Source: an uncultured Collinsella sp. (GTDB lineage Bacteria; Actinomycetota; Coriobacteriia; Coriobacteriales; Coriobacteriaceae). From it: a DNA stretch of 64,000 nt. A model generated the notes under the pieces. The model ran no database searches. It was not told the origin of the DNA and saw only the letters and a list, made by a program, of their open reading frames with translations. This document shows positions 8,845 to 18,012 of the stretch, piece after piece. Every line of letters starts with the position of its first letter. Within the stretch, counting starts at the first letter, position 1. A program made the translations under genes and the position numbers. The DNA lies in the NCBI GenBank assembly GCA_958427895.1, contig CAUADW010000001.1, forward strand, positions 70,353-134,352. Direction: 5' to 3'.

Positions 8845-9762
8845 TTAATTGGACTCGCCCACCAGGGCGCGGCAGAAATCTTTGGCATTGAACTCCTGCA
8901 GGTCATCGACCTGCTCGCCCACGCCCACGCGCAGGATCGGGAGCTTGAGCTTCTCGGCCACGGCCATGGCGATACCGCCCTTAGCCGTGCCGTCGAGCTT
9001 AGTCATGATAATACCGTCCAAGCCCAGTGCCTCGTTAAACTCGAGCGCCTGATTCAGACCGTTCTGGCCGGTGGCGGCATCGATAACGAGCACGACTGAG
9101 ACGGGCATGGGGCCGGCGGCCATATTGGCGGCGCGCTTACGCGTCACGTTAACCACCTTGGCAAGCTCGCGCATGAGCTCGGGGCTCGTGTGCAGACGAC
9201 CGGCGGTATCGATCAGCACCAGGTCACTGCCGCGCTTGTCGGCCTCGTCGAGCACGTCGTAGCAAACACTTGCCGGGTCGGAGCCGCGGTCGCGCTTGAT
9301 GACGGGGACGCCAGCGCGCTGGCCCCACACATCGAGCTGCTCGATAGCGGCAGCGCGGAAGGTATCGGCCGAACCGATCACGACGTTCTTGCCGCGGGCG
9401 GCCATGGCGCTCGCGATCTTACCGACCGTCGTGGTCTTGCCGGCACCGTTAATGCCCACAAACAGCACGCAGCTCGGCGTATCGGAGAACGGATCGCGCT
9501 CGATGGGCACAAAGTGATGCTCAAGCTGCTCGGCCAGGGCGCGACGGAGTTGCGGGGCGGTCTTGAGGTTCTTCTTGGCCGCGGCATCGCGCAGGTCATC
9601 GGAGACCTTGATGGCGACCTCGGCGCCCATGTCACCCATGACGAGGGTGTCCTCCAGGTCCTCCCAAAAATCCTCGTCGACCTCGCCGCCAAAGTAAAAG
9701 ACCTCGTTGAGGGCCTCGCGGCTGCGCTCAAGTCCGCGCGAGAGAGCGTCAAAGAATCCCAT
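8845..9762 (-). CDS. ftsY: Signal recognition particle receptor FtsY
   Basis: FtsY is the membrane-associated SRP receptor GTPase. The 305-residue protein lacks the long acidic A domain of enteric FtsY and begins almost directly with the N domain. The G domain carries GINGAGKTTTVGKIA, DTFRAAAIEQL, DTAGRLHT and TKLDGTAKGG. The ATG overlaps the smc stop by one base (TAATG), indicating translational coupling with smc, an arrangement common in Gram-positive bacteria. Confidence 0.97.
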   Translation of the reverse strand: MGFFDALSRGLERSREALNEVFYFGGEVDEDFWEDLEDTLVMGDMGAEVAIKVSDDLRDAAAKKNLKTAPQLRRALAEQLEHHFVPIERDPFSDTPSCVLFVGINGAGKTTTVGKIASAMAARGKNVVIGSADTFRAAAIEQLDVWGQRAGVPVIKRDRGSDPASVCYDVLDEADKRGSDLVLIDTAGRLHTSPELMRELAKVVNVTRKRAANMAAGPMPVSVVLVIDAATGQNGLNQALEFNEALGLDGIIMTKLDGTAKGGIAMAVAEKLKLPILRVGVGEQVDDLQEFNAKDFCRALVGESN

Positions 9763-12700
9763 TATGCATTCACGACCTTTCCGGTTTCGCGATCGAGTTT
9801 TTGCGAGACGACGCGACTGACGCCGTCGGCTTGCATCGAGACGCCATAGAGGACGTCAGCGTCCTCCATAGTACGGCGCTGATGCGAAATGACCAAGAGC
9901 TGCGTATCGGAACGCAACACATCGAGCGCGCCGATGAGCTTGGACAGGTTGGCGTCGTCGAGTGCCGCCTCGACCTCGTCCAGCACATAGAACGGCACCG
10001 TGCGCGTGCGGTACACGGCAAAGAGCAGGGCGAGCGCCGTCAGGCTCTTCTCGCCGCCTGACATGAGCATCATCTTGGTGATGCGCTTGCCGCGCGGCTG
10101 CGCCACGACCTCGATACCCGTCTCGGCAGGATGCTCGGGATCGGTCATCTCCAGATGAGCCTGACCGCCCGGGAAGAGCATGGCGAAGATCTCGCGGAAG
10201 TTCGCATCGACCTTCTCGAAGGTCACCAGGAAGGCCTTGCGCATCTTACGGTCAATGGCCACGGTGATCTTGGTGAGCGCCTTGCGCGCGCTCTCCAGAT
10301 CGGCCAGCTGCTCCTCGATGTAATCGGCGCGGCGCTTGAGCTGCTCGTACTCCTCCATGGCAACCTGGTTCACAGGGCCCAGGTTGTTGATCTGGCGCAC
10401 GAGCTGGTTGAGCTCACGCTCGGCAGCGTCACGGTCGGTGGGCGCAGGAAGCATGAGCGCCTCCTCGAGCACCGTGGTGCCATCGGCGGTAATGGCCTTG
10501 ATAGCCGCCTCTACCTGCACCTCAAGCTTGCCGCGAGCGACCTTGAACTCGTTTTGCGTCGCGGTGGCGGCATCGACCCGCTCCTTGGCGCGGGAGACCT
10601 CGGCCTTGGCGTCCTCAATGGTCTTCTTAAGCGAGGCCGAGTCAGCCTCCTCGAGCGAAGCCTGGTCACGCAGACGCGAGGCCCAATCCGACGCGCGCTC
10701 CAGCAGGGCCGAATAGCGCTCGTGCATGGGATCGACGCGCAGGCGCAGCAATTCGAGCGAGCGCGAGGCCTGGCGTGTTCCGCGGATACGGCGGTCGATG
10801 CCCTCAAGACGATGCTCCAGATCGGGCACGCGGCCCTTCAGCGAACGCAGGCGTTCGCTCGTCTGGGCTAGGCGAACCTTGGCGTCGGCGAGCTTGCCGG
10901 CAGCCTCGGAATCGTCACGGCGAACGCGGTCGAGTTCGTCGTTGGCCTCGGCAATCTGCAAGCCCAGATCGCTTGCCTGCGCGCGAGCCTCGTCACGCGA
11001 ACGGGTGAGCTCGTCCACGCGCGGGCGCGAAGCGCGAACGGCCTCGGAGGCCTGCTCGCGGCGCTTGGAGATGCGCACGCGCTCGACCTCGGCATTGTTG
11101 GCGCTTTGCTCCAAGCGGCCAATCTCGGAGAGCAGCGAGCGTCGCTCGCCTTCAAGACGGGCGATCTCGCCGGCGGCATCGCCCTCAGCGGCACGCGCTT
11201 CCTCAACGGCCGCATTGGCCTCGACGACCTGATCCGACACATGCTCAAACACGGCAGCCAGATCGGGCTCAAGCCCCTCCAGCTCGCGAATGCGACGCTT
11301 ACGCTCCAGAGCACCCGACGCCTCGCCGGCATCGAGGCCCACACGCACCAGGCCGCCACAGCTTACGCGGGCGCCATCGGGAGTCACATAGGTCACACCG
11401 TCAACGACAGGCGCAGCCAGCGCGGCAGCCAAGTCATCGACCACGTAATAGCCGCCGAGCAGCGCCTCGACGACGGGTCCGTAGCCTGCCCGCACGGACA
11501 GACGATCAACCAGGCGAGTACCGGCAGCGCCCTCGGCGGCAGCAGAGCCGCTCACGCCGCGCGCCACCAGCAGCGCCTCGCCCGAGGCCTTCTTCTGGTC
11601 CAGAGCGGCACGACCGGCACGCTCAAGCGAGGACGTATCGTCAAACAGCAGCGCATCGATATCGCCGGCGAGCAATTGCTCAACCAGGCCCTCAAGCTCG
11701 CGCGGGGCCTCGAGCACGTCACCCAGACGACCCAAGACATCGTCGCCGAGCGCGCCCACCAGACGGCTCACGAGCGGCGAGCTGTCGGCCATGCGGGCAT
11801 CGAGTTTCTTTTGGCTGGCAAGCTCCGAGCGCACCTCGGAGAGCCTGTTACGCGCTTCACTCTCGCGGGCACGCAGGTCCTTCAGGGCCGCGCGTGCCGC
11901 CTCGGTGGCCTCACGCGCATCGACCTGAGCCTGACGCGACTCCTCAAGGGCGCTCTCAAGCTCCTCGGCGCGGTCGCGACGGCTCTCGAGCGAGGCCGCG
12001 ACCTCCTCGAGCTGCTCGTCAATCTGCTCCAGGCGCGAGGCATACATGTTGTCCTCGACCTCGGCATTGCTCAAGGAATCCTTCACCTTGGCGAGCTCGA
12101 GCGCGGCGTTATCGGCTACGCGCTGCACATCGCGTTGCTCGCGCGTAAGCTGCGAAATCTGATTGTCGAGCGCCACGCGCCGCTCGTGGAGCTCGGCGGC
12201 GGCAGGACCAGCGGCGTCAACGTACTCCTGGGCCTGCATGTGCGCACCGGTCACTTCCTCAAGCTGCGCACGCGCGTCCTCGAGCTCCTCGACCACGCGA
12301 CGTCGCTGATGCTCGGAGCTCGAAATCTGCCCGCGCATGTCAGACAGGCGCGACACCATGTTGTGGCCCTTTTCTTCGAGCAGGCGCATGTCGGAGTTAA
12401 TGCGGCCGACCACATCTTGCATATGACGGCGCTGCTCGCCCAGATCGCCCACAAACAGGCCCTTTTCCTCGAGCATGACCTGAAGCTTCTCGAGCTCGCG
12501 CTCCTTTTCGCCCAAGCGGTACTGCGCAAGCTCCAGCTCGGCGGCACCTTCCTTGGAACGGCTCTCCAGGTCATTCCACTGCGACTGCAGCGAACGCAGC
12601 TCGTCGACGGCTAGCATCTGCGTAAGCTCGTTCGCGCGCGAGGACAGCTCTTTGTACTTGCGCGCGCGATCGACCTGACGCTCCAACGGTCGCAGCTGAC

Positions 12701-13298
12701 GGGCGATTTCCTTATTGATGTCGCGGGCACGCGTCAGGTGCTCGTCCATCGACTTAATCTTTTTGAGCGCACGCTCCTTGCGGCGCTTGTGCTTGGAGAT
12801 GCCGGCGGCCTCCTCGATGAGGGCACGGCGTTCCTCGGGGCGGCTCTGCAAAATGGCGTCGAGCTTGCCCTGGCTAATAATGGAATGCGTATCCTTGCCC
12901 AGGCCCGAATCGTGCAGGATGTCCTGAATGTCCATCAGGCGGCACGGACTCGAGTTGATGAGGTACTCGCTTTCGCCCGAGCGATACATGCGACGGGTGA
13001 TGGCGACCTCGTCAAAATCGACGGGCAGCATATGGTCCGAGTTATCGAGCACCAACGTGACCTCGGCGACACCCACCGGCTTGCGCGCTGACGAGCCCGA
13101 GAAGATGACATCCTCCATGGCCTGACCGCGCAGCTGCTTGGCGCTCTGCTCGCCCAGGACCCACAGAATCGAGTCGGAGATGTTCGATTTTCCCGAGCCG
13201 TTGGGACCGACGATGACGGTCAGGCCCGGCTCAAACGTCATATGGGCGCGGTCGGCAAACGACTTGAACCCTTTGAGCGTGAGGGACTTGAGATACAC
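9762..13298 (-). CDS. smc: Chromosome segregation protein SMC
   Basis: SMC forms the V-shaped condensin ATPase that loops and segregates chromosomes with ScpA and ScpB. The 1178 residues match the family: an N-terminal head with Walker A GPNGSGKSNISDS (about 32-44), a first coiled coil (about 170-500), a hinge (about 515-660), a second coiled coil, and a C-terminal head with signature LMSGGEKSLTALALLFA and Walker B FYVLDEVEAALDD. The GTG start at 13298 follows GAGGAA. It is 10 bp downstream of rnc and overlaps ftsY by one base. scpA and scpB are not in the window. Confidence 0.97.
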   Translation of the reverse strand: MYLKSLTLKGFKSFADRAHMTFEPGLTVIVGPNGSGKSNISDSILWVLGEQSAKQLRGQAMEDVIFSGSSARKPVGVAEVTLVLDNSDHMLPVDFDEVAITRRMYRSGESEYLINSSPCRLMDIQDILHDSGLGKDTHSIISQGKLDAILQSRPEERRALIEEAAGISKHKRRKERALKKIKSMDEHLTRARDINKEIARQLRPLERQVDRARKYKELSSRANELTQMLAVDELRSLQSQWNDLESRSKEGAAELELAQYRLGEKERELEKLQVMLEEKGLFVGDLGEQRRHMQDVVGRINSDMRLLEEKGHNMVSRLSDMRGQISSSEHQRRRVVEELEDARAQLEEVTGAHMQAQEYVDAAGPAAAELHERRVALDNQISQLTREQRDVQRVADNAALELAKVKDSLSNAEVEDNMYASRLEQIDEQLEEVAASLESRRDRAEELESALEESRQAQVDAREATEAARAALKDLRARESEARNRLSEVRSELASQKKLDARMADSSPLVSRLVGALGDDVLGRLGDVLEAPRELEGLVEQLLAGDIDALLFDDTSSLERAGRAALDQKKASGEALLVARGVSGSAAAEGAAGTRLVDRLSVRAGYGPVVEALLGGYYVVDDLAAALAAPVVDGVTYVTPDGARVSCGGLVRVGLDAGEASGALERKRRIRELEGLEPDLAAVFEHVSDQVVEANAAVEEARAAEGDAAGEIARLEGERRSLLSEIGRLEQSANNAEVERVRISKRREQASEAVRASRPRVDELTRSRDEARAQASDLGLQIAEANDELDRVRRDDSEAAGKLADAKVRLAQTSERLRSLKGRVPDLEHRLEGIDRRIRGTRQASRSLELLRLRVDPMHERYSALLERASDWASRLRDQASLEEADSASLKKTIEDAKAEVSRAKERVDAATATQNEFKVARGKLEVQVEAAIKAITADGTTVLEEALMLPAPTDRDAAERELNQLVRQINNLGPVNQVAMEEYEQLKRRADYIEEQLADLESARKALTKITVAIDRKMRKAFLVTFEKVDANFREIFAMLFPGGQAHLEMTDPEHPAETGIEVVAQPRGKRITKMMLMSGGEKSLTALALLFAVYRTRTVPFYVLDEVEAALDDANLSKLIGALDVLRSDTQLLVISHQRRTMEDADVLYGVSMQADGVSRVVSQKLDRETGKVVNA

Positions 13299-13308
13299 GG
13301 TTCCTCGC

Positions 13309-14034
13309 TTACACGTGCTTCTTGTTCAGAATCACGCCATTGGTGGTGTAACCCATGCGGTCGAGCGCTTCGAGCGCGGCGGCTCCCTCGGCTTCCTTCT
13401 TTGAGGAGCCGGAGCCGCGACCCTGGCGAATACCATCGATCAAAACCACGGCGGTAAAGGTGGGCGCATGCGCCGGGCCCTCGGAGCCAACGAGCTTGTA
13501 CGCCGGGGGTTCGTGACCGTCGGCTTGCACGCACTCCTGCAAAAACGACTTGGGGTTCGCAGGATGCTCGGCACGCTCGGAAGCCAAATGCGGCTTAAGC
13601 GTACGGTGAATGAACTCTGCCGCGGCATCCCAGCCGGCATCCAGGTACAGCGCGCCCACGAGCGACTCATAGACGTTCTCGAGGGCCGAATGCAGGCCGC
13701 GCGCACCGGTACCGGTCTCGGAGGCACCAAAGATGATGATGTCGTCGATGCCCAGCTCGTGAGAAACCTCGGACAGCGTAGCGCCCGAGACAAGCGACAC
13801 CTTCAGGCGCGTGAGCTTGCCCTCGTCAAACTCCGGATAGGACTCAAACAGGGAGCGTGCGACCACAGCGCCCAAAATGGAATCGCCCAAGAACTCAAGG
13901 CGCTCATAGCTGGCAGAAACCGGCTGGCCCTCGACTGCCGAGGGATGCGTAAGGGCCGCGCGCAGCAGCACCTTATTATTGAACTCATGGCCCAGGATTT
14001 CCTGGGCGCGCGTAAGTCGTTCAGACAAAGCCAA
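13309..14034 (-). CDS. rnc: Ribonuclease III
   Basis: RNase III cuts double-stranded RNA in rRNA processing and mRNA decay. The 241-residue protein has the catalytic signature ERLEFLGDSILG (about 44-55) with the Glu/Asp metal ligands, the second acidic cluster ENVYESLVGALYLDAGWD, and a C-terminal double-stranded RNA-binding domain (about 160-235) with GSGSSKKEAEGAAA. The TTG start at 14034 has GGAGG 8 nt upstream, and no internal ATG would keep the full N-terminus. It lies 3 bp after the acpP stop; the order acpP-rnc-smc-ftsY is conserved in many Gram-positive bacteria. Confidence 0.96.
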   Translation of the reverse strand: MALSERLTRAQEILGHEFNNKVLLRAALTHPSAVEGQPVSASYERLEFLGDSILGAVVARSLFESYPEFDEGKLTRLKVSLVSGATLSEVSHELGIDDIIIFGASETGTGARGLHSALENVYESLVGALYLDAGWDAAAEFIHRTLKPHLASERAEHPANPKSFLQECVQADGHEPPAYKLVGSEGPAHAPTFTAVVLIDGIRQGRGSGSSKKEAEGAAALEALDRMGYTTNGVILNKKHV

Positions 14035-14037
14035 GAC

Positions 14038-14280
14038 CTAGGCCTCCCTGGCGTTTTCGATAGCGTCGACGGCGTCGGCGACAGAGTTGAGCGAGAGCAG
14101 GGTCTCGTCATCGATCTCGAGGTTGAACTCGTCCTCGATAGCCGTAACCAGCTGCAGGCGCTCGAGCGAGTTGGCATCGAGGTCGTCAAAGGTGGTCTCA
14201 TCGCTAATGTCGGCAACATCGACGCCCAGAACGTCAGCAGCGACCTCGGCGATCTTGTCGAAGATTTCGGAGCGATCCAT
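14038..14280 (-). CDS. acpP: Acyl carrier protein
   Basis: ACP carries growing acyl chains on a phosphopantetheine arm. The 80-residue acidic protein has the family fold and the attachment-site segment DDLDANSLERLQLV, in which the serine is present but the usual preceding Asp is Asn. The ATG at 14280 follows AGAGGAAG. Its place between plsX and rnc, both fatty-acid/phospholipid or core functions, supports a housekeeping ACP rather than a secondary-metabolism carrier. Confidence 0.93.
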   Translation of the reverse strand: MDRSEIFDKIAEVAADVLGVDVADISDETTFDDLDANSLERLQLVTAIEDEFNLEIDDETLLSLNSVADAVDAIENAREA

Positions 14281-14394
14281 AGCGCTTCCTCTCATAGTGC
14301 ATGAATACCAAAAGAATGGTACCGCCCGGGCGGTACCAAGACATGGTTCTGATTCTACCCCACGACGCACGCCCCGAGACGCATAACGCCGCTG

Positions 14395-15414
14395 TTATAA
14401 AACGATGCCGTCCATGGAGTTGGCGACATTCTCGACCAGCCCGGCGCGCACGGCTTCGGCCGCCGCGAGCGTACCGTTTTTAACAGCCTCGACCGATGTG
14501 GCGCCATGGCCGATCAGGACCACGCCGCGCAGGCCCAAAAGAATCGCGCCACCCTTGGCGTCGCCCGAAAGCTTGGCCTTTATCTCGCGCATCTGCTTTT
14601 TAATGAGCAGCGCGGCGATCTTGGTGCCAAGCGAAGACATAAAGGCACCCTTGAGTTCCTGCAGCAAAAACTTGGCAGCGCCCTCGGTGGCCTTGAGCGC
14701 AATATTGCCCGACATGCCATCGGCAACGACGACATCGAAGTTACCGGAGGTGATGTCCGTTCCCTCGCAGTTACCAACAAAGCCGGGAACGGCGGCTTTC
14801 ATGGCCGGGAAGCAGGCCTTGGTAAAGTTGGAGCCCTTCTCGTCCTCGGTGCCGTTACCAAGCAGGCCCACGCGGGGATGCTCGATGCCCAGGACGACGC
14901 GGGCATAGGCGCTACCCATCTGGGCAAAACGCACCATGTCATCGACCTCGACATCGGGGTTGGCGCCCATATCGCACAGCACCGTCAGACCGCCGGCACG
15001 ATTGGGCAGCGCATTGGTCAGACAGGGACGCACCGGCTGCTTCTTACCTTCGGCCATATATCTAAACGGCGTCACGTAGGCAGTAGCCGCGGCGGTCATG
15101 GCGCCGGTGGAGCCGGCGGAGAAGAACGCGTCCGCATTTCCCTTCTTGATGGCGCGGCACGACAGCACGATCGAAGACTTGCGTTTGGTCATCACGGCGC
15201 GAATGGGATCGTCATCCATGGCGATAACGTCGGGTGCCTCAAGGGCCTCAACACGTGCGTGGGAAGCAGCAAAGGGATTGACGATTTCGGCGGGGCCAGC
15301 TGCCAAGACCTCGATATCGGGATCGGCGGCAAGCGCAGCCTCGATACCATCGAGAACAACCTGAGGTTTCTCGTCTCCGCCCACAACGTCTACACAAACG
15401 CGAACGTTACTCAT
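14395..15414 (-). CDS. plsX: Phosphate acyltransferase PlsX
   Basis: PlsX makes acyl-phosphate from acyl-ACP for the PlsY step of phosphatidic acid synthesis; it is a peripheral membrane protein. The N-terminus VDVVGGDEKPQVVLDGI corresponds to the family's D-x-x-GGD motif. Conserved interior segments include SAGSTGAMTAAATAYV and the glycine-rich LLGLRGVVLIGHGATS near the C-terminus. Two in-frame ATGs occur; AAGGAG is 7 nt from the second (15414), which I took, giving 339 residues. Neighbours rpmF and acpP form the classical rpmF-plsX-acpP cluster. Confidence 0.95.
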   Translation of the reverse strand: MSNVRVCVDVVGGDEKPQVVLDGIEAALAADPDIEVLAAGPAEIVNPFAASHARVEALEAPDVIAMDDDPIRAVMTKRKSSIVLSCRAIKKGNADAFFSAGSTGAMTAAATAYVTPFRYMAEGKKQPVRPCLTNALPNRAGGLTVLCDMGANPDVEVDDMVRFAQMGSAYARVVLGIEHPRVGLLGNGTEDEKGSNFTKACFPAMKAAVPGFVGNCEGTDITSGNFDVVVADGMSGNIALKATEGAAKFLLQELKGAFMSSLGTKIAALLIKKQMREIKAKLSGDAKGGAILLGLRGVVLIGHGATSVEAVKNGTLAAAEAVRAGLVENVANSMDGIVL

Positions 15415-15501
15415 ATACATGCTCCTTATACAAAAATGGCCGACTCATTGAGCCGGCCATTGTGGTTCCATTTGGAACGGCATCGCATCCAGAGTATACC
15501 G

Positions 15502-15681
15502 TTACTCGGTAACGATAACCTCGCGGTCCTTGTAGAAACCGCAGCTGGGGCACACGTGGTGCGGAAGCTTGACAGCGCCGCAACGGGGGCACGTGGACTG
15601 AGCCGCAGCCGAGATCTTCATGTTGGCGGAACGACGGGTGTGAGTGCGGATACGACCCTGCTTTTGTTTAGGTACGGGCAT
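15502..15681 (-). CDS. rpmF: 50S ribosomal protein L32
   Basis: This 59-residue reading frame begins MPVPKQKQGRIRTHTRRS, the standard L32 start, and contains two CPxCG knuckles (CPRCG and CPSCG) of a zinc-binding L32. GGAAGG lies upstream of the ATG at 15681. It is between yceD and plsX, the usual rpmF context in bacteria. Confidence 0.97.
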   Translation of the reverse strand: MPVPKQKQGRIRTHTRRSANMKISAAAQSTCPRCGAVKLPHHVCPSCGFYKDREVIVTE

Positions 15682-15745
15682 AGTGACCTTCCTTATGAAC
15701 TATCCAGTGTGGCGATTACGCGCAAGTAGCGATACTACCACAGTT

Positions 15746-16300
15746 TTACTCATCGAGCTTGAGATTCTTCAATGCTGCAAATGGATTTTCCGTGGCAGCG
15801 GCCCATTCTGCCTCTGCCTGGGCGGCGCAATCGCATTGCTCGACGTTGAGATTGCAACCGCAAGTGGGACACAGACCGCGACAATCGGGCTTGCAGAGCA
15901 CCACAAACGGCGTGTCCATAACGACCGCGTCGTTGATGGGCTCACCCAGATCGACGATGCGGTCCTCACCCAGGAGCTCGTAGCCGTCCTCGTAAGCCTC
16001 GGGATCCTCGGGCTCCTCAAAGAGGTAGAACTCCTCGATCTCGCCGGCGATATCAAACGAGGCGGGCTCCAGGCAACGGTCGCACTCGCCGGTGGCGTGC
16101 GCGCGGACCATGCCCGTAAGCAAGACACCGGTACCGGCATTGGTAAAGACAACGTCGTAGTCGATGCCGTCCTGTAGCTGGTACTCCTTCTCGCCCACCG
16201 TGTAGGTGGCGACATCGACCTTACCGGTCAGCGGATACGAATCTCCAGGAAACTCGAGCTGCTCGGAAAGATCGACGGTAACGCTCGGGAACTCAGCCAT
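15746..16300 (-). CDS. YceD/DUF177 family protein (23S rRNA accumulation)
   Basis: DUF177 proteins (YceD) support 23S rRNA and 50S accumulation and are normally encoded just upstream of rpmF, as here. The 184-residue protein has the family CDRC motif (GECDRCLEPASF, about residues 72-83) and a C-terminal cysteine cluster (CKPDCRGLCPTCGCNLN). Its ATG overlaps the upstream coiled-coil gene's stop by one base (TAATG), which fixes the start at 16300. Confidence 0.9.
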   Translation of the reverse strand: MAEFPSVTVDLSEQLEFPGDSYPLTGKVDVATYTVGEKEYQLQDGIDYDVVFTNAGTGVLLTGMVRAHATGECDRCLEPASFDIAGEIEEFYLFEEPEDPEAYEDGYELLGEDRIVDLGEPINDAVVMDTPFVVLCKPDCRGLCPTCGCNLNVEQCDCAAQAEAEWAAATENPFAALKNLKLDE

Positions 16301-16797
16301 TACCACTGACCATTCTGTTGGGCAGCACCCTCGTTGAGCTGCTGACGGCAACGGGTAACGGTGCCGGTCAGACTCTTGAGGTTCTCCTCCAGGTGCGTAA
16401 AGACCTGCTCTGCGTAGTCCTCGGCAGCATAACGCGTCTCGCGCTCGTACTGCTGGGCACGATCGCGGATGTCGTCGGCCTGCTGCTGCGCAAGGCGGAC
16501 GATCTCCTGCTCACCGGCAATGGTGAGGGCCTGCTGCTGAGCGTCGGCGATGATGGAATCGGCCTGAGCGGCGGCGGAAGCCATAAGCTCCTCGCGCTCC
16601 TTAAGGATACGGCGGGACTTCTGCCACTCCTCGGGATAGCTCATGCGGATCTCGTCGAGGATGTTGAAGAACACGTCGGCGTCGATGACCTTGAACTGAG
16701 CGTTCTTGCCGAAAGGCGGCTTGGCTTCCTCGATCAGCCCTTCGAGCTCATCGACCAAGCTGACGATCCTATCGCCAGGAAAATTCTCGCCCGGCAT
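16300..16797 (-). CDS. Coiled-coil protein of unknown function
   Basis: The 165-residue protein has a short N-terminal segment (VDELEGLIEEAKPPFGKN) and then a long Glu/Gln/Ala-rich helix from about residue 60 to 150 (e.g. ADSIIADAQQQALTIAGEQE), the look of an ATP-synthase-b-like or DivIVA-like coiled coil. No membrane helix or signal peptide is present. The ATG at 16797 has GGAG 6 nt upstream. It is one base coupled to yceD and follows coaD, so it belongs to the large core operon. I do not recognise a specific function; a scaffold linked to division or envelope growth is only a guess. Confidence 0.75.
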   Translation of the reverse strand: MPGENFPGDRIVSLVDELEGLIEEAKPPFGKNAQFKVIDADVFFNILDEIRMSYPEEWQKSRRILKEREELMASAAAQADSIIADAQQQALTIAGEQEIVRLAQQQADDIRDRAQQYERETRYAAEDYAEQVFTHLEENLKSLTGTVTRCRQQLNEGAAQQNGQW

Positions 16798-16865
16798 CCG
16801 GTCTCCTTTCATAGGTAACATATCATCGTGCTAGTTTACCACATGCCACCAGGCAAGAAGAAACG

Positions 16866-17363
16866 TCACGAAAAGCGATGTTTGAGCGCTTCGACCACGT
16901 TGGACGGGACAAACGTCGATACATCGCTGCCGAGCGAGGCGATCTGGCGAACGACCGAGCTCGAGATATAGCCGTACTGCGGCGCACTCATGACAAAGAT
17001 GGACTCCAGCTCGCTATCCAGGCGATAGTTAAGGTCGGCCTGCTGCAGCTCATACTCAAAGTCGGTCATGGCGCGCAGACCCTTGACCACGGCCCCCGCC
17101 CCCTGCTCACGAGCGAAGTCGACCAAGAGCCCGGTAAAGGGCAGGACCTCGACGCCGTCGATATCGCCGAGCGCCTCGCGGGCCAGCGCCACGCGCTCAT
17201 CGAGCATAAACGTGGTGCCTACACCGTTTTTACCTTGCGACTCGGCAACAGCGACAATCACGCTGGGAAAGATGCGGCGGGCACGGCGGATCACATCGAT
17301 ATGGCCAAACGTGATGGGATCGAAGGTGCCCGGGACGATCACGCGGTTGATGGTGTCATTCAT
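16866..17363 (-). CDS. coaD: Phosphopantetheine adenylyltransferase
   Basis: CoaD transfers AMP from ATP to 4'-phosphopantetheine, the penultimate step of coenzyme A synthesis. The 165-residue protein has the nucleotidyltransferase start PGTFDPITFGHIDVI (T/HxGH motif), KGLRAMTDFEYELQQADLN, and the C-terminal YISSSVVRQIASLGSDVS. The ATG at 17363 has AGGAGG 7 nt before it and overlaps rsmD by 8 nt, the classical rsmD-coaD pair. Confidence 0.96.
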   Translation of the reverse strand: MNDTINRVIVPGTFDPITFGHIDVIRRARRIFPSVIVAVAESQGKNGVGTTFMLDERVALAREALGDIDGVEVLPFTGLLVDFAREQGAGAVVKGLRAMTDFEYELQQADLNYRLDSELESIFVMSAPQYGYISSSVVRQIASLGSDVSTFVPSNVVEALKHRFS

Positions 17364-18012
17364 GGGCGTCCTCCTGAAACGTCGCGGCATCGTTGTTGTC
17401 AGCATCGGTGCCGGCGCTATCGCCCTCACCATCGTTATCGCCGACCCAACGAAGCAGGTCGACCGAGGTAATGCCGTAGCGCTTCTCACGTACAGTCTCA
17501 AAGCCTGCCGGATGCGCGCCCGCATCAGCGGCGGCATGCTCAAACAAGGCGTAAGCGCCAGACGCAAGCAGACCTTGCTGAGCCAGGTTCTGCAGCAGTT
17601 CCTCGACCGGCTCGGCACCAAAAGCATAGGGCGGGTCAAGCAGGATCAGATCAAAGGGGCCGCCCGGCACACGACCGCGCGAGGCACTCGCCAGCATGTC
17701 GCCCGTGACCACGCGCCAACGCGCACGGTCACGGCAGAGCGACTCGATATTCTTGGTAATGAGCCGCGCGGCGTTGCGATCGATCTCAAACGTCGTGAGC
17801 GAGCGGGCCCCACGAGAGAGCATCTCTAACCCTAAGGCACCGGAGCCGCCAAAGGCGTCCAGCACACGAACCTCGTCCAGATCGAAGTCGAATGCCGACA
17901 TGACCATAGATGCGCACGACTCGCGCACGCGATCGGTCGTGGGGCGGGTGACATCGCGACCACGGGGCTCCTCGATCTTACGACCGCGCCATTCGCCGCC
18001 GATGATTCTCAT
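17356..18012 (-). CDS. rsmD: 16S rRNA (guanine966-N2)-methyltransferase RsmD
   Basis: RsmD methylates G966 of 16S rRNA. The protein starts MRIIGGEWRGRKI, as is typical, has the SAM-binding segment LDAFGGSGALGLEMLSRGA and the catalytic DPPY motif (LLDPPYAFG). After about residue 188 it carries an acidic, disordered tail (Asp/Glu/Ala rich, about 30 residues) not needed for the fold. It overlaps recG by 4 nt (ATGA) and coaD by 8 nt. Confidence 0.95.
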   Translation of the reverse strand: MRIIGGEWRGRKIEEPRGRDVTRPTTDRVRESCASMVMSAFDFDLDEVRVLDAFGGSGALGLEMLSRGARSLTTFEIDRNAARLITKNIESLCRDRARWRVVTGDMLASASRGRVPGGPFDLILLDPPYAFGAEPVEELLQNLAQQGLLASGAYALFEHAAADAGAHPAGFETVREKRYGITSVDLLRWVGDNDGEGDSAGTDADNNDAATFQEDAHE

